64,000 nucleotides of DNA, taken from NCBI RefSeq assembly GCF_001984155.1, contig NZ_MTQO01000052.1:434001-498000 (forward strand), written 5' to 3'. Source of the DNA: Actinosynnema sp. ALI-1.44 (GTDB taxonomy: Bacteria > Actinomycetota > Actinomycetes > Mycobacteriales > Pseudonocardiaceae). Each line of letters begins with the position of its first letter. The first letter of the stretch is position 1. The notes beneath the pieces are model-generated. The model searched no databases. It was not told the DNA's origin and saw only the letters and a program-made list of their open reading frames with translations. This document shows, piece after piece, positions 1-8,301 of the stretch. The position numbers and the translations under genes were made by a program.

Positions 1-513
1 CAGGAACACGACCAACGCGATCAGGGCCTGCTGGGTGACCTCGCCACCCCAGGTCCCGCTCACCGCGCTGTCGCTGACCGCGCCGTTGGGCTTGAGCTGG
101 CTGGTCAGCGCGGCCTTCAGGCGGGAGATCTCGTTCTGGTTGAGCGTTTCGGTGCGGATCTGGATGGACGCGGTGCCGCCGACGCCGACGCTCTGCGTCG
201 ACTCCGGCAGTGTGCCGAGGGTGTCCTGGTAGACCTTCTGGACCTGCTCGGTGGTGATGGTCCCGTTGGCGCCGGTGGCGTCGAGCTGGATCTTGGTCCC
301 GCCCTCGAAGTCGATCCCGAAGTTGAAGCCGCGGAACACGATCGACGCGAGGCACACCAGGACGAGCGCCGAGAAGAAGATGTACAGCCGCTTGCGCTTG
401 CCGACGATGTCCAGCGCGCCGTTGCCGGTGTAGAGGCGCTGGAAGAACGACCCCTGCTTGGTGGGGGCCTGCTTGGCGGGGGTTGCTGGCTGAGTCGTGT
501 CGTCGCCGGCCAC
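1..513 (-). CDS. secF: SecF, protein translocase subunit (3' end cut by window)
   Basis: SecF is the inner-membrane partner of SecD. The pair uses the proton gradient to help preproteins complete passage through SecYEG. The visible 171 codons start with GTG at 513 and run off the window edge. They show a charged cytoplasmic N-terminus, a first membrane segment around residues 43-60, the family motif FGIDFEGGT at about 65-73, and the periplasmic P4 region after it. The start lies one base after the secD stop, so translation is probably coupled. The remaining five membrane segments should lie beyond position 1. Identification is secure from the motif and the operon partner. Confidence 0.95.
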   Translation of the reverse strand, partial: MAGDDTTQPATPAKQAPTKQGSFFQRLYTGNGALDIVGKRKRLYIFFSALVLVCLASIVFRGFNFGIDFEGGTKIQLDATGANGTITTEQVQKVYQDTLGTLPESTQSVGVGGTASIQIRTETLNQNEISRLKAALTSQLKPNGAVSDSAVSGTWGGEVTQQALIALVVFL

Positions 514-514
514 C

Positions 515-2338
515 TCAGGCCTCCTTCACTGTGGGACCGGTGCCGCCCGCGGCCGACTTCGACCGTTCCGCGGCGTGACTCTCGCGGTGCGCCGCACCCA
601 GCCCGACGAGCTTGGGGTTGGACAGCCGCTTGGACTTGGAGACGATCGCGACGAGCGGGTGCGTCACCAGGAACACCACGATCAGGTCGAGCACCGTGGA
701 CATGCCCAAGGTGAACGCGAAGCCCTTCACCTGGCCGACCGCCAGCAGGTACAGCACCGCGGCGGACAGGAAGAGCACCGCGTCGGCGGACAGGATGGTG
801 CGGCGGGCACGGGCCCACGCGCGTGGTACGGCCGACCGGAATGTTCGGCCTTCCCGCATCTCGTCCTTTAGTCGTTCGAAGAACACGACGAACGAGTCGG
901 CGGTGAACCCGATCGCGACGATCAGACCGGCCACACCGGCCAGGTCGAGGCTGTAGCCGATGACCCGGCCGAACAGCACGATGATCGCGTAGACGATCGC
1001 GAACGACAGCACCAGCGACAGGATCGTCAGCACGCCGAGCAGGCGGTAGTAGAACAGGCAGTAGATGAACACGAGGCCGAGGCCGATCGCGCCCGCGATC
1101 AGACCGGCCTGCAGCGACGCGAGGCCCAGGGTCGCGGACACCGTCTCGGCGTCGGACGACTGGAACGACAGCGGCAGCGAACCGTACTTCAGCACGTCGG
1201 CGAGCGCGGTCGCCGAGCGCTGGTTGAAGTTGCCGCTGATCTCGGTGTTGCCGCCGGGGATCGGGCCCTTGATCTCGGGCGCCGAGACGACCTTGGTGTC
1301 GAGCACGAACGCGGCGCGCTTGCCGACGTTGGCGGCGGTGAACTTGGCCCAGATGTCCGCGCCCGTGCCGTCGAAGGTCAGGTTGACGACGTAGCCCGCG
1401 CCCTGGGAGTTCGGGCCGGAGGTGGCGTCGCTGATCTCCTCGCCCTTGAGGAAGACCTTGCTGAGCACGTACTTCTCGGCCTTGTCCTGGTCGCAGGCGA
1501 CCAGCGGGAGGTTCGGGTCGTCGTTGCCGACCAGCGGGTCGTCGGCCTCGCAGTTCAGCGACGCCAGCGCGGTCTGCATCGCGTTCGTGTCGGGCTGCTG
1601 CGCGGTGCCGCCGTCCTCGGGGGTGGCCAGTGCCGGGTTCTGCCGGATGTCACGCGCCTGCTTGATCTGCGCGGCGACCTCGGGGCTGACCGAGCCGGAG
1701 TTGTTGTTGCCGGACGGCGGCGCGGGCTGCTGCGAGCTCGGCGGCGGGGTGCTCGGGCTGCTGGGTGTGGTGCTGCCGCTGGGCGGCTGCTGCTGCAACT
1801 GGGGCGCGGGGCGGCCCTGCGGCTTGTTGTTGCCGGACGCGGGTGGCTGCGCGGTCTGGCTGCCCGAAGGCGGGGCAGGCGGCTGGCTACCGGACGGCGG
1901 CGGGGGCTGGGTCCCGCTCGTCGGCGGCGTCTGCGACGCCGGGGGCTGCTGCGGCGTGTTGGGGACCGCCTCGATCACCTTGCGGAAGCCGAGAGTCGCG
2001 GTCTGGCCGAGTTCCTTGGCCTTCTCGCCGCCGTCACCGGGCACCGTGATCACGATGTTGTTGCCGTCAAGGACGATCTCGGCACCGTTGATGCCCTGGC
2101 CGTTGACGCGCGTCTCGATGATCTGCCGTGCCTGGTTGAGCGATTCCTGGCTCGGCGCGTTGCCGTCCAGCGTTCGCGCGGTCAGCACGACCCGGGTGCC
2201 ACCCTTGAGGTCGATGCCCAGCTTGGGGACCGGTTTGTGGTCACCCGTGCCGAACACCAGCCCGTAGAGGACGGCGATGATGGCTATGAAGAAGGCGAGA
2301 TAACGAACGGGGCGGAAGTGCCCAGCCGATGGTGCCAC
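515..2338 (-). CDS. secD: SecD, protein translocase subunit
   Basis: SecD works with SecF and YajC in late-stage, proton-driven protein export. The 607-residue protein has an N-terminal membrane segment (about 12-31), the conserved GIDLKGGT motif at 41-48, a large periplasmic domain, and a C-terminal block of five membrane helices (about 410-575) typical of RND-type SecD. A Pro/Gln/Ser-rich low-complexity stretch of roughly 90 residues (about 128-222) sits inside the periplasmic part and makes the protein longer than enterobacterial-type P1 regions would suggest. The start is GTG at 2338. secF follows one base downstream and yajC lies 149 bp upstream in the same direction. Confidence 0.97.
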   Translation of the reverse strand: MAPSAGHFRPVRYLAFFIAIIAVLYGLVFGTGDHKPVPKLGIDLKGGTRVVLTARTLDGNAPSQESLNQARQIIETRVNGQGINGAEIVLDGNNIVITVPGDGGEKAKELGQTATLGFRKVIEAVPNTPQQPPASQTPPTSGTQPPPPSGSQPPAPPSGSQTAQPPASGNNKPQGRPAPQLQQQPPSGSTTPSSPSTPPPSSQQPAPPSGNNNSGSVSPEVAAQIKQARDIRQNPALATPEDGGTAQQPDTNAMQTALASLNCEADDPLVGNDDPNLPLVACDQDKAEKYVLSKVFLKGEEISDATSGPNSQGAGYVVNLTFDGTGADIWAKFTAANVGKRAAFVLDTKVVSAPEIKGPIPGGNTEISGNFNQRSATALADVLKYGSLPLSFQSSDAETVSATLGLASLQAGLIAGAIGLGLVFIYCLFYYRLLGVLTILSLVLSFAIVYAIIVLFGRVIGYSLDLAGVAGLIVAIGFTADSFVVFFERLKDEMREGRTFRSAVPRAWARARRTILSADAVLFLSAAVLYLLAVGQVKGFAFTLGMSTVLDLIVVFLVTHPLVAIVSKSKRLSNPKLVGLGAAHRESHAAERSKSAAGGTGPTVKEA

Positions 2339-2393
2339 GTCTGTCCGTCTCTCTATGCGTCACTAGTGGGGTAGCGGGCTTTCTTTGTTCATG

Positions 2394-2437
2394 ACGCTGC
2401 GCCCGCACCCGATGTCGATCGGGTGAGGGCGCAGCGT
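2394..2437 (-). terminator. Strong hairpin between yajC and secD
   Basis: A 20-bp stem with a single mismatch (2394-2413 against 2418-2437) closes a 4-base GTCG loop. It lies 51 bp after the yajC stop and 56 bp before the secD start, with no T-run on either side. It could be a rho-independent-like terminator without a U tract, an attenuator, or an RNA-processing site that lowers secDF expression relative to yajC. Confidence 0.6.
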
Positions 2438-2487
2438 ACCGCGAAGGCGATGAGGTTGGTGTTTCCCCAGCGCTTGGTTTGACGCGG

Positions 2488-2898
2488 TCAGCTCTTCTTG
2501 GTCTGCTCGAGCGGCGGCGCGACGTCGGCGGTGGACTTCGGCGTCTCGGAGGCGACGGTCTTCTCGTCGTCCTTGGTCTCCGCGATCGAGGCGACGGTCT
2601 CGTCGTCGTCCTGGATCGGCTCGTCGACGACGTCCTCGCTGACCTTCTCGCGGATCGCGGCACGCAGCCAGGTGGTCACCACGCCGTCGGCGATCTCGAT
2701 GTCGACCGTGGCGTCGTCGGCGGTGTTCGCGACGTAGCCGTACAGGCCCGACGTGGTCATCACCTTGTCGCCGACCTCGATCGAGTTCTGCAGTTCCTGC
2801 TGCTGTGCCATCGCCCGCTTCTGCTTGCGGCTCATCAGCACCATGGGCACGATGAGCACCGCGATCAGCAGAAACGGAAGCAGTGACCCGATGTTCAT
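2488..2898 (-). CDS. yajC: YajC, preprotein translocase accessory subunit
   Basis: YajC is a small single-span membrane protein that associates with SecDF. Translation from ATG 2898 gives 136 residues: an N-terminal membrane helix (about residues 4-20), then the typical cytosolic core with IEVGDKVMTTSGLYG, and an acidic, low-complexity tail rich in Glu, Asp and Ser. An in-frame start at 2919 would add seven residues, but ATG 2898 is preceded at good spacing by a GGAGA ribosome site, so it is preferred. It is the first gene of a yajC-secD-secF set, which is the usual bacterial order. Confidence 0.95.
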   Translation of the reverse strand: MNIGSLLPFLLIAVLIVPMVLMSRKQKRAMAQQQELQNSIEVGDKVMTTSGLYGYVANTADDATVDIEIADGVVTTWLRAAIREKVSEDVVDEPIQDDDETVASIAETKDDEKTVASETPKSTADVAPPLEQTKKS

Positions 2899-3012
2899 TT
2901 CTCTCCGTTCGGTGGACATCCCGTTGGAGTGGAAATGCCCGATTGTTCTGGTTTCCTGCCGCCGAGTGTGCCACCAGCGCGTTACGCCCAGGCATCCAGC
3001 CTGTGCGCGCGG

Positions 3013-4053
3013 TCACTCACCGAACAGCGTAGGCGCCGCTTGACCTGGTGCGTCGCTCGGGGCTTGCAACCCGAGGTGCGCCCACGCGGTCGCTGTCGCC
3101 ACTCGGCCACGAGGAGTTCTTGCCAGCATGCCAGCACGTACCAGGTACGGCTCGCACACTTCCTCCACGGTAGTTGACTCCTCCCCCACGGCAACAGCCA
3201 AAGTCGAAATACCGACCGGTCCGCCGCCGAACGACCTGACCAGCGCGTTCAACACGGCCCTGTCCAGCCGGTCCAGGCCGAGTTCGTCCACGTCGTAGAC
3301 CTTGAGCGCGGCGTGGGCGACGTCAACTGTGACCGCACCGTTAGCTCGGACCTCCGCGTAGTCGCGCACACGGCGCAACAAGCGGTTGGCGATCCGAGGT
3401 GTGCCGCGTGACCTGCGCGCGATCTCCACCGCGCCGTCCGGCCGCAGGTCGACGCCGAGAATCGTGGCCGAGCGCGTGAGGACCTGCTCGAGCTCGTGCG
3501 GCTCGTAGAACTCCATGTGCCCGGTGAAGCCGAACCGGTCGCGCAGCGGGCCGGTCAGCACGCCGGACCTGGTGGTGGCGCCGACCAGGGTGAACGGAGC
3601 GATGTCGAGCGGGATGCTGGTGGCGCCCGGCCCCTTGCCGACCACGACGTCCACCCGGAAGTCCTCCATCGCCAGGTACAGCATCTCCTCGGCGGGCCGG
3701 GCGATCCGGTGGATCTCGTCGATGAACAGCACGTCGCCCTCGACCAGGTTGGACAGCATCGCGGCGAGGTCGCCCGCCCGTTCGAGGGCGGGGCCGGAGG
3801 TGATCCGGATCGCGCTGCCCAGCTCGGCGGCGATGATCATGGAGAGGCTGGTCTTGCCGAGTCCGGGCGGGCCGGACAGCAGGACGTGGTCAGGCGGGGA
3901 GCCACGCCGCATGGCGCCTTCGAGCACGAGTTCCAACTGCTCACGGACCCGCGCCTGGCCGACGAACTCACTCAGCCGCTTCGGCCGCAGCGTCGCTTCG
4001 ACGTCGCGGTCCTCCGGCTCCGCCAACGGGGAGAGCGCGTCCTCGTCGTGCAC
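3013..4053 (-). CDS. ruvB: RuvB, Holliday junction branch-migration ATPase
   Basis: RuvB forms hexameric AAA+ rings that, loaded by RuvA, pump DNA through Holliday junctions during recombinational repair. The 346-residue product has the usual length. It contains the N-terminal [11 protein letters not shown] signature, Walker A GPPGLGKT (about 61-68), Walker B FIDEIHR, sensor-1 region GATTRSG, arginine finger region GPLRDRFG, and the C-terminal winged helix. It starts 9 bp after the ruvA stop and is last in the ruvC-ruvA-ruvB operon. No lexA box was recognised upstream by eye. Confidence 0.98.
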   Translation of the reverse strand: MHDEDALSPLAEPEDRDVEATLRPKRLSEFVGQARVREQLELVLEGAMRRGSPPDHVLLSGPPGLGKTSLSMIIAAELGSAIRITSGPALERAGDLAAMLSNLVEGDVLFIDEIHRIARPAEEMLYLAMEDFRVDVVVGKGPGATSIPLDIAPFTLVGATTRSGVLTGPLRDRFGFTGHMEFYEPHELEQVLTRSATILGVDLRPDGAVEIARRSRGTPRIANRLLRRVRDYAEVRANGAVTVDVAHAALKVYDVDELGLDRLDRAVLNALVRSFGGGPVGISTLAVAVGEESTTVEEVCEPYLVRAGMLARTPRGRVATATAWAHLGLQAPSDAPGQAAPTLFGE

Positions 4054-4062
4054 GTCGCGCCC

Positions 4063-4656
4063 CTATCGCTTGCGGCCGAGGACGGCGAGGGACTTGCGCA
4101 GCACAGCGGCGGTGTCGGCGGCGGAATTGTCCGCGAGCACGCCGTCCACGGCCTGCTCGGCGGCGCGCTGCGCGAACCCGAGACCGACGAGGGCCTCGAC
4201 CACCGAGCCGCGCACGGCACTGGCCGACGGCGCGGCGGGCGACTCGCCACTCGCCCACGAGCCGACCTTGTCGCGCAACTCGATGATCAGCCGCTCGGCG
4301 CCCTTCTTGCCGATGCCGGGGACCTGGGTCAGCATCGCGACGTTGCCCTCCGACAACGCGCTGCGCAGCTTGTCGGGCTCCAGGACGGCGAGCATGGCCA
4401 GGCCGAGCCGGGGCCCGATGCCGGAGACGGTCAGCAGCATCCAGAACAGGTCGCGGGCGTCGGTGTCGGCGAAGCCGTACAGGGTCAGCGAGTCCTCGCG
4501 CACGATGAGCGCGGTGTGCAGCTGCGCCTCCTCGCCGCGGCGCAGCGTCGCCAGGCAGGACGGCGCGGCCTGCACCGCGAAGCCGACTCCGCCGACCTCG
4601 ATCACGGCGTGGTCAAGGCCGACCGACAGCACCGGCCCGCGTACCGACGAGATCAC
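4063..4656 (-). CDS. ruvA: RuvA, Holliday junction DNA-binding subunit
   Basis: RuvA tetramers bind and open the four-way junction and recruit RuvB. The 197-residue product begins at GTG 4656, whose bases overlap the ruvC stop (GTGA). It shows the N-terminal OB-fold, then helix-hairpin-helix repeats seen as VSGIGPRLG and [13 protein letters not shown], and the C-terminal RuvB-contacting domain after a Pro/Ala/Ser-rich linker. A much longer open frame extends upstream through ruvC but it is a shadow; the RuvA family length and the GTGA overlap fix the start. Confidence 0.97.
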   Translation of the reverse strand: MISSVRGPVLSVGLDHAVIEVGGVGFAVQAAPSCLATLRRGEEAQLHTALIVREDSLTLYGFADTDARDLFWMLLTVSGIGPRLGLAMLAVLEPDKLRSALSEGNVAMLTQVPGIGKKGAERLIIELRDKVGSWASGESPAAPSASAVRGSVVEALVGLGFAQRAAEQAVDGVLADNSAADTAAVLRKSLAVLGRKR

Positions 4657-5228
4657 CGCGTTACTCCTTTTGCTTTCCTGGCTTCGGCTATCCGGGCTTT
4701 GTGCACCTTGGCCAGTTCGGCGGCGCGCTGCTCGGCCTCGGCGAGCCGCGCGCGCATCGGCGCGCGCCAAATGTGGCAGATGGCCAACGCGAGCGCGTCG
4801 GCGGCGTCCGCCGTGCCTGGTTTCTCCTGCAGTTTGAGCAGACGCATGACCATCGCGATCACCTGCGCCTTGTCCGCGCGGCCCGAGCCGGTGACGGCGG
4901 CCTTGACCTCGCTGGGCGTGTGGAAGTCGACCTTCAGGCCGCGCCGCGCCGCCGCGACCGCGACGACGCCGCCCGCCTGCGCCGTGCCCATCGCGGTCTG
5001 CACGTTGTACTGGCTGAACACCCGCTCGACCGCGACCACGTCGGGTTTGTACAGGTCCAGCCAGCCTTCGACGGCGTCGGAGACCGCCAGCAGCCGCTGC
5101 GCCAGCTCGGCCTCGACGGGCGTGCGGACCGTGTCCACCGCCACGCAACTGACCTTGCGACCGGTCCCACCGTCGACCACGGCGATACCGCACCTGGTCA
5201 GGCCCGGGTCGACACCGAGCACCCGCAC
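4653..5228 (-). CDS. ruvC: RuvC, Holliday junction resolvase
   Basis: RuvC dimers cut Holliday junctions symmetrically, using acidic residues and Mg2+. The 191-residue protein begins at GTG 5228. The first catalytic aspartate is in [14 protein letters not shown] (residue 7), with a glutamate in VVAVERVF, and further acids towards the C-terminus (SGRADKAQV and TADAADALA). It is the promoter-proximal gene of ruvCAB and is divergent from a cupin gene, so the shared promoter region must lie in the short stretch 5229-5314. Confidence 0.97.
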   Translation of the reverse strand: MRVLGVDPGLTRCGIAVVDGGTGRKVSCVAVDTVRTPVEAELAQRLLAVSDAVEGWLDLYKPDVVAVERVFSQYNVQTAMGTAQAGGVVAVAAARRGLKVDFHTPSEVKAAVTGSGRADKAQVIAMVMRLLKLQEKPGTADAADALALAICHIWRAPMRARLAEAEQRAAELAKVHKARIAEARKAKGVTR

Positions 5229-5314
5229 ACCATCACCCCTAAGAACGCTTGTTCGAGAGCGTAACGGGTGGTGTGCGTGGGCACGCGCAGGACACGCTTG
5301 TGGATGATGGGACC

Positions 5315-5758
5315 GTGACGCCCGAAGAGATCATCAAGGCGCTGGACCTGCGACCGCTGCCGGTGGAAGGCGGTCTGTACAAGGAGAACCTCAACGGCCA
5401 CCCGCACGCGTCGGCGATCTACTACATGCTCGTCGCACCGCAGGTCTCCCGGCTGCACAAGCTCGAGCACGTCGAGATCTTCTCGTACCACGCCGGAGCG
5501 CCCGCCCGGATGCTGTTGCTGCACCCCGACGGCGCGGTCGAGCGGCCGGTGCTGGGAATGAACCTGGCCGACGGCCACCGCCCGCAGGTGGTCGTGCCCG
5601 CCGGGACATGGCAGGCGACGGAGACGCTGGGCGAGTGGAGCCTGCTCGGCACTTTCATGGCACCGCCGTACAACGACGACAGTGTGGCGTTCGCCGAGGC
5701 AGGCCCCCTCGCCGACGCCTATCCCGCCGCGGCCGGGGACATATCGCGCTTGGCCTGA
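5315..5758 (+). CDS. Cupin-type protein (DUF985/cupin_5 family)
   Basis: The protein resembles the small beta-barrel cupins of the DUF985 family, whose biochemical role is largely unknown. From GTG 5315 it has 147 residues: an N-terminal helix ([23 protein letters not shown]), a core with [29 protein letters not shown] that carries the His/Glu residues typical of the fold, and a closing strand region with [19 protein letters not shown]. An earlier ATG at 5249 is in frame, but the family starts near TPEEI and a GATGGGA ribosome site precedes GTG 5315. Its 3' end overlaps the convergent antiporter gene by 40 bp. Confidence 0.8.
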   Translation: MTPEEIIKALDLRPLPVEGGLYKENLNGHPHASAIYYMLVAPQVSRLHKLEHVEIFSYHAGAPARMLLLHPDGAVERPVLGMNLADGHRPQVVVPAGTWQATETLGEWSLLGTFMAPPYNDDSVAFAEAGPLADAYPAAAGDISRLA

Positions 5759-6981
5759 CGGCGTTCGGCGCGCCGGTCGAGCCAGCTCAGCCACGGCGCG
5801 GTCATCATCGTCGTCACGATGGCGACCAGCACCAGCACGCTGAACAGCGCCTGGGTCACGATGCCGACCTGCAGACCGACGTTCAACGCGATCAACTGCA
5901 TCAGGCCGCGGGCGTTCATCAGCACCCCGACCCGCAGGGCGACCGGGTTCTGCTCGCCGGTCAGCCGTGCGGCGGCCCAGCAGGCGCCGAACTTGCCGAT
6001 CACCGCGACCGCGATGCTGCCAAGGGCGAGCAGCATCAGCGGCACGGTGAACAGCAGGCCGAACGACGTGTTCAGGCCGGAGTAGGCGAAGAACAGCGGC
6101 AGGAACACGACCTTGGTGACCGAACTGATCGAGTTGACGACGCGTTCGGCCACTTCGCCACGGGGGAAGACGAAGCCGAGGCAGAACCCGCCGAACACGG
6201 AGTACAGCCCGATCAGGTCGGTCCACCACGCGGCCGCGAACAGCGCGACGGCCGTGGTCAGCACGAGGTGCTCCATGCCGATGCCGGGCCTTGCCATGAC
6301 CCAGGCGAGAGCGGGCCTGCCGACGAACCAGACCACCAGGACGAACAGCAGCGATCCGCCCGCTGTCACGAGGATCTTGTTGGGGTCGCCTGTGGCGAGA
6401 CCGATCGTCAACGCCAGCAGGACCCATGCCACGCCGTCGTCGAGCGCCCCCGCCGCCAGCGACAGGGATCCCTGCCGGGTATGGGTCAGGTTGCGTTCGC
6501 TGATGATCCGCGCCAGCATCGGGAACGCGGTGATGGCCAGCGTGACGCCGACGAACAACGCGGACACACCGACAGGCACGCCGTCCTTGAGCGCGCCGGT
6601 GTGTCCCTGAGTCAGCAGGATGAGCGCGACGCCGAGGAGCAGCGGTGCGGTGACACCGGCGAGCGACACCGCACCGGCCGGGCGGCCGAGGCCTTGGGGC
6701 TTGTGCGAGGCGAACCGGTGGCCGACCTCGAACATGAACGCGACCAGCCCGATGTGGCTGACCACGTACAGCATCGGCCGGACGGCGTCAGGGAACAGCC
6801 AGTCCTGCGCGTCGGGCAGCAGCAGCCCCAGCAGCGACGGGCCGAGCAGCACGCCCGCGATCATCTCGCCGACGACCGGTGGCTGCCCGATCCGGCGGGC
6901 GGCCAGCACGACCAGACGGCACGTGATCAGGATGACGACAGCGGCGAGGAAGAACCGCGCGGTGGTGGTGGCGATGTCCAT
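5719..6981 (-). CDS. Cation:proton antiporter (CPA2/Kef type)
   Basis: A 420-residue, very hydrophobic protein with about twelve membrane segments resembling Na+/H+ exchanger-domain proteins of the CPA2 family. The segment QPPVVGEMIAGVLLGPSLLG (about 33-52) is the classic N-terminal signature, and LDDGVAWVLLAL provides the buried acidic pair used for cation/proton exchange. There is no C-terminal RCK/TrkA-N nucleotide-binding domain, so it is a short form. It starts 9 bp after the P450 stop behind a GAGGGGA ribosome site and is therefore probably co-transcribed with the redox genes upstream. Its ion and any link to the P450 substrate are unknown. Confidence 0.85.
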   Translation of the reverse strand: MDIATTTARFFLAAVVILITCRLVVLAARRIGQPPVVGEMIAGVLLGPSLLGLLLPDAQDWLFPDAVRPMLYVVSHIGLVAFMFEVGHRFASHKPQGLGRPAGAVSLAGVTAPLLLGVALILLTQGHTGALKDGVPVGVSALFVGVTLAITAFPMLARIISERNLTHTRQGSLSLAAGALDDGVAWVLLALTIGLATGDPNKILVTAGGSLLFVLVVWFVGRPALAWVMARPGIGMEHLVLTTAVALFAAAWWTDLIGLYSVFGGFCLGFVFPRGEVAERVVNSISSVTKVVFLPLFFAYSGLNTSFGLLFTVPLMLLALGSIAVAVIGKFGACWAAARLTGEQNPVALRVGVLMNARGLMQLIALNVGLQVGIVTQALFSVLVLVAIVTTMMTAPWLSWLDRRAERRQAKRDMSPAAAG

Positions 6982-6990
6982 GATGTCCCC

Positions 6991-8301
6991 TCAGTCCACG
7001 GCCAGTTGTTCGAAGTAGCGCCCACACAGGCGCTGGCGGCGCGCGTCCCAGACCATGTACGTGCCCAGGACGAGTTGGGTGACACTGCGCGTGACGTCTT
7101 CGCAGCGGTCACGCAAACGCATGACCGTCAGCCGCCATCGCACCGAACGCGTGTGGCCCAACCGGTCGGTCAGCAGGCATGGTCCGCGGTTGGGGATCGA
7201 ACGGGTGTGTCCGGCAGAGGTGCGTAGCTCGAACCTCGTGAGCGTCGCGCAGGTCACCGCGCGCATGGTGATGGGCATGAGCCCACGGGCAGGGCATGCG
7301 CGGTTGGCTGTCACGCCGTACGGGATGTGGTTGGTGTCCTTGGCCGACAACGTTTTCCACCGGGACGGGTCGAAGCGTTCCGGGTTGTCGAAGCCCGACT
7401 GGTGGAAGTCGGCGTAGTTGAACAGCAGCACCGAACCCGTGGGGATGGCCCCGATCTCGCCGGTGGTGATCCGGTGCGCCACGCCGAACAACGGGTACAG
7501 GCGCAGCGCCTCGTCCATCACGTGGTCGATGTCGACCGTGCCGTCGAGCAGACCGGACTGCACGTCGGCGTGCTCGGCGATCGCCATCAGCAGGTGCGCC
7601 ATCGCTTCGCTGGACTGCACGACCGCGGTGTTGAAGAACGTGCCTTGCAGGTACCAGGCCTGCTCCTGGGTGCTGAGCACGTCGGGCAGGCCGTGCGGCA
7701 CGTCGCCCGCCTCGATCCGGCGCACCAGGTACCGCGTCAGGCTGTCGCGTCTGGTCATGTGCCGCAGGCCGCAGCACTTGAGCGACGTGACCACGTCGTC
7801 GGCGTTGCCCACGATCAGGTCGCGTGCTTCCCGGGGGCACGGCTCGTCGAACACCACCTGGTAGTAGAACTCGGCCCAGATCGGCATCATCAGGTCGCGT
7901 ATCCGGACCGCGTTCACCGGTCGGCCGCCGAGCGCGTCGAGGGCGCGCTCGGCGCATTCCTGCGCGATGCTCGCGGATCGCGCGTGCACCGCGGCGAGGA
8001 TGCGCCGCGTGGTCCGGGCGACCTCGGTGTACCGCTCCCCCGGTTCCAGGTGTTCCTGGTGCACCTGCGGGCCGGGCGCCAGCCAGTACCAGAACAGGTC
8101 GGACAGCACGGCGCCGCGGCTGCGGCCGTCCGCCGCGGGGTGCTCGTACAGCGCGCGGAACCGTGCCACCTCGACCTGGATGCCCTCGGTTCCGTTGACG
8201 TGCGCGAAGATCCGCAGCCGCAGCCGGACCACCACGGCGGGCAGCCAGAACGGCAGGCTGACCAGGAACACCAGCGGCGCGGCGATCAGGGCGGTCAGCA
8301 C
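6991..8301 (-). CDS. Cytochrome P450-like protein, membrane-anchored, atypical heme loop
   Basis: The 436-residue protein starts with a hydrophobic segment (about residues 3-28), unusual for a bacterial P450. The K-helix ExxR motif is clear in DEALRLYP, followed by the usual meander text (DNPERFDPSRW). The heme-ligand loop reads PYGVTANRACPARGL. The cysteine, the arginine two before it and the following helix are in place, but the glycine normally four residues before the cysteine is an alanine and the aromatic/glycine pair is displaced. In the I-helix region (FFNTAVVQSSEAMAHLL) the usual acid-threonine pair is not evident. It overlaps the upstream hydroxyacid oxidase gene by 7 bp. It may be a P450 with unusual oxygen chemistry or a non-oxygenase; substrate unknown. 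Confidence 0.82.
   Translation of the reverse strand: MLTALIAAPLVFLVSLPFWLPAVVVRLRLRIFAHVNGTEGIQVEVARFRALYEHPAADGRSRGAVLSDLFWYWLAPGPQVHQEHLEPGERYTEVARTTRRILAAVHARSASIAQECAERALDALGGRPVNAVRIRDLMMPIWAEFYYQVVFDEPCPREARDLIVGNADDVVTSLKCCGLRHMTRRDSLTRYLVRRIEAGDVPHGLPDVLSTQEQAWYLQGTFFNTAVVQSSEAMAHLLMAIAEHADVQSGLLDGTVDIDHVMDEALRLYPLFGVAHRITTGEIGAIPTGSVLLFNYADFHQSGFDNPERFDPSRWKTLSAKDTNHIPYGVTANRACPARGLMPITMRAVTCATLTRFELRTSAGHTRSIPNRGPCLLTDRLGHTRSVRWRLTVMRLRDRCEDVTRSVTQLVLGTYMVWDARRQRLCGRYFEQLAVD

Noticed and set aside
3496-5307. 603-codon plus-strand frame across ruvB-ruvA-ruvC
   Set aside because: It is the antisense shadow of three certain genes, with low-complexity, Arg/Gly/Ala-rich text and no family features.
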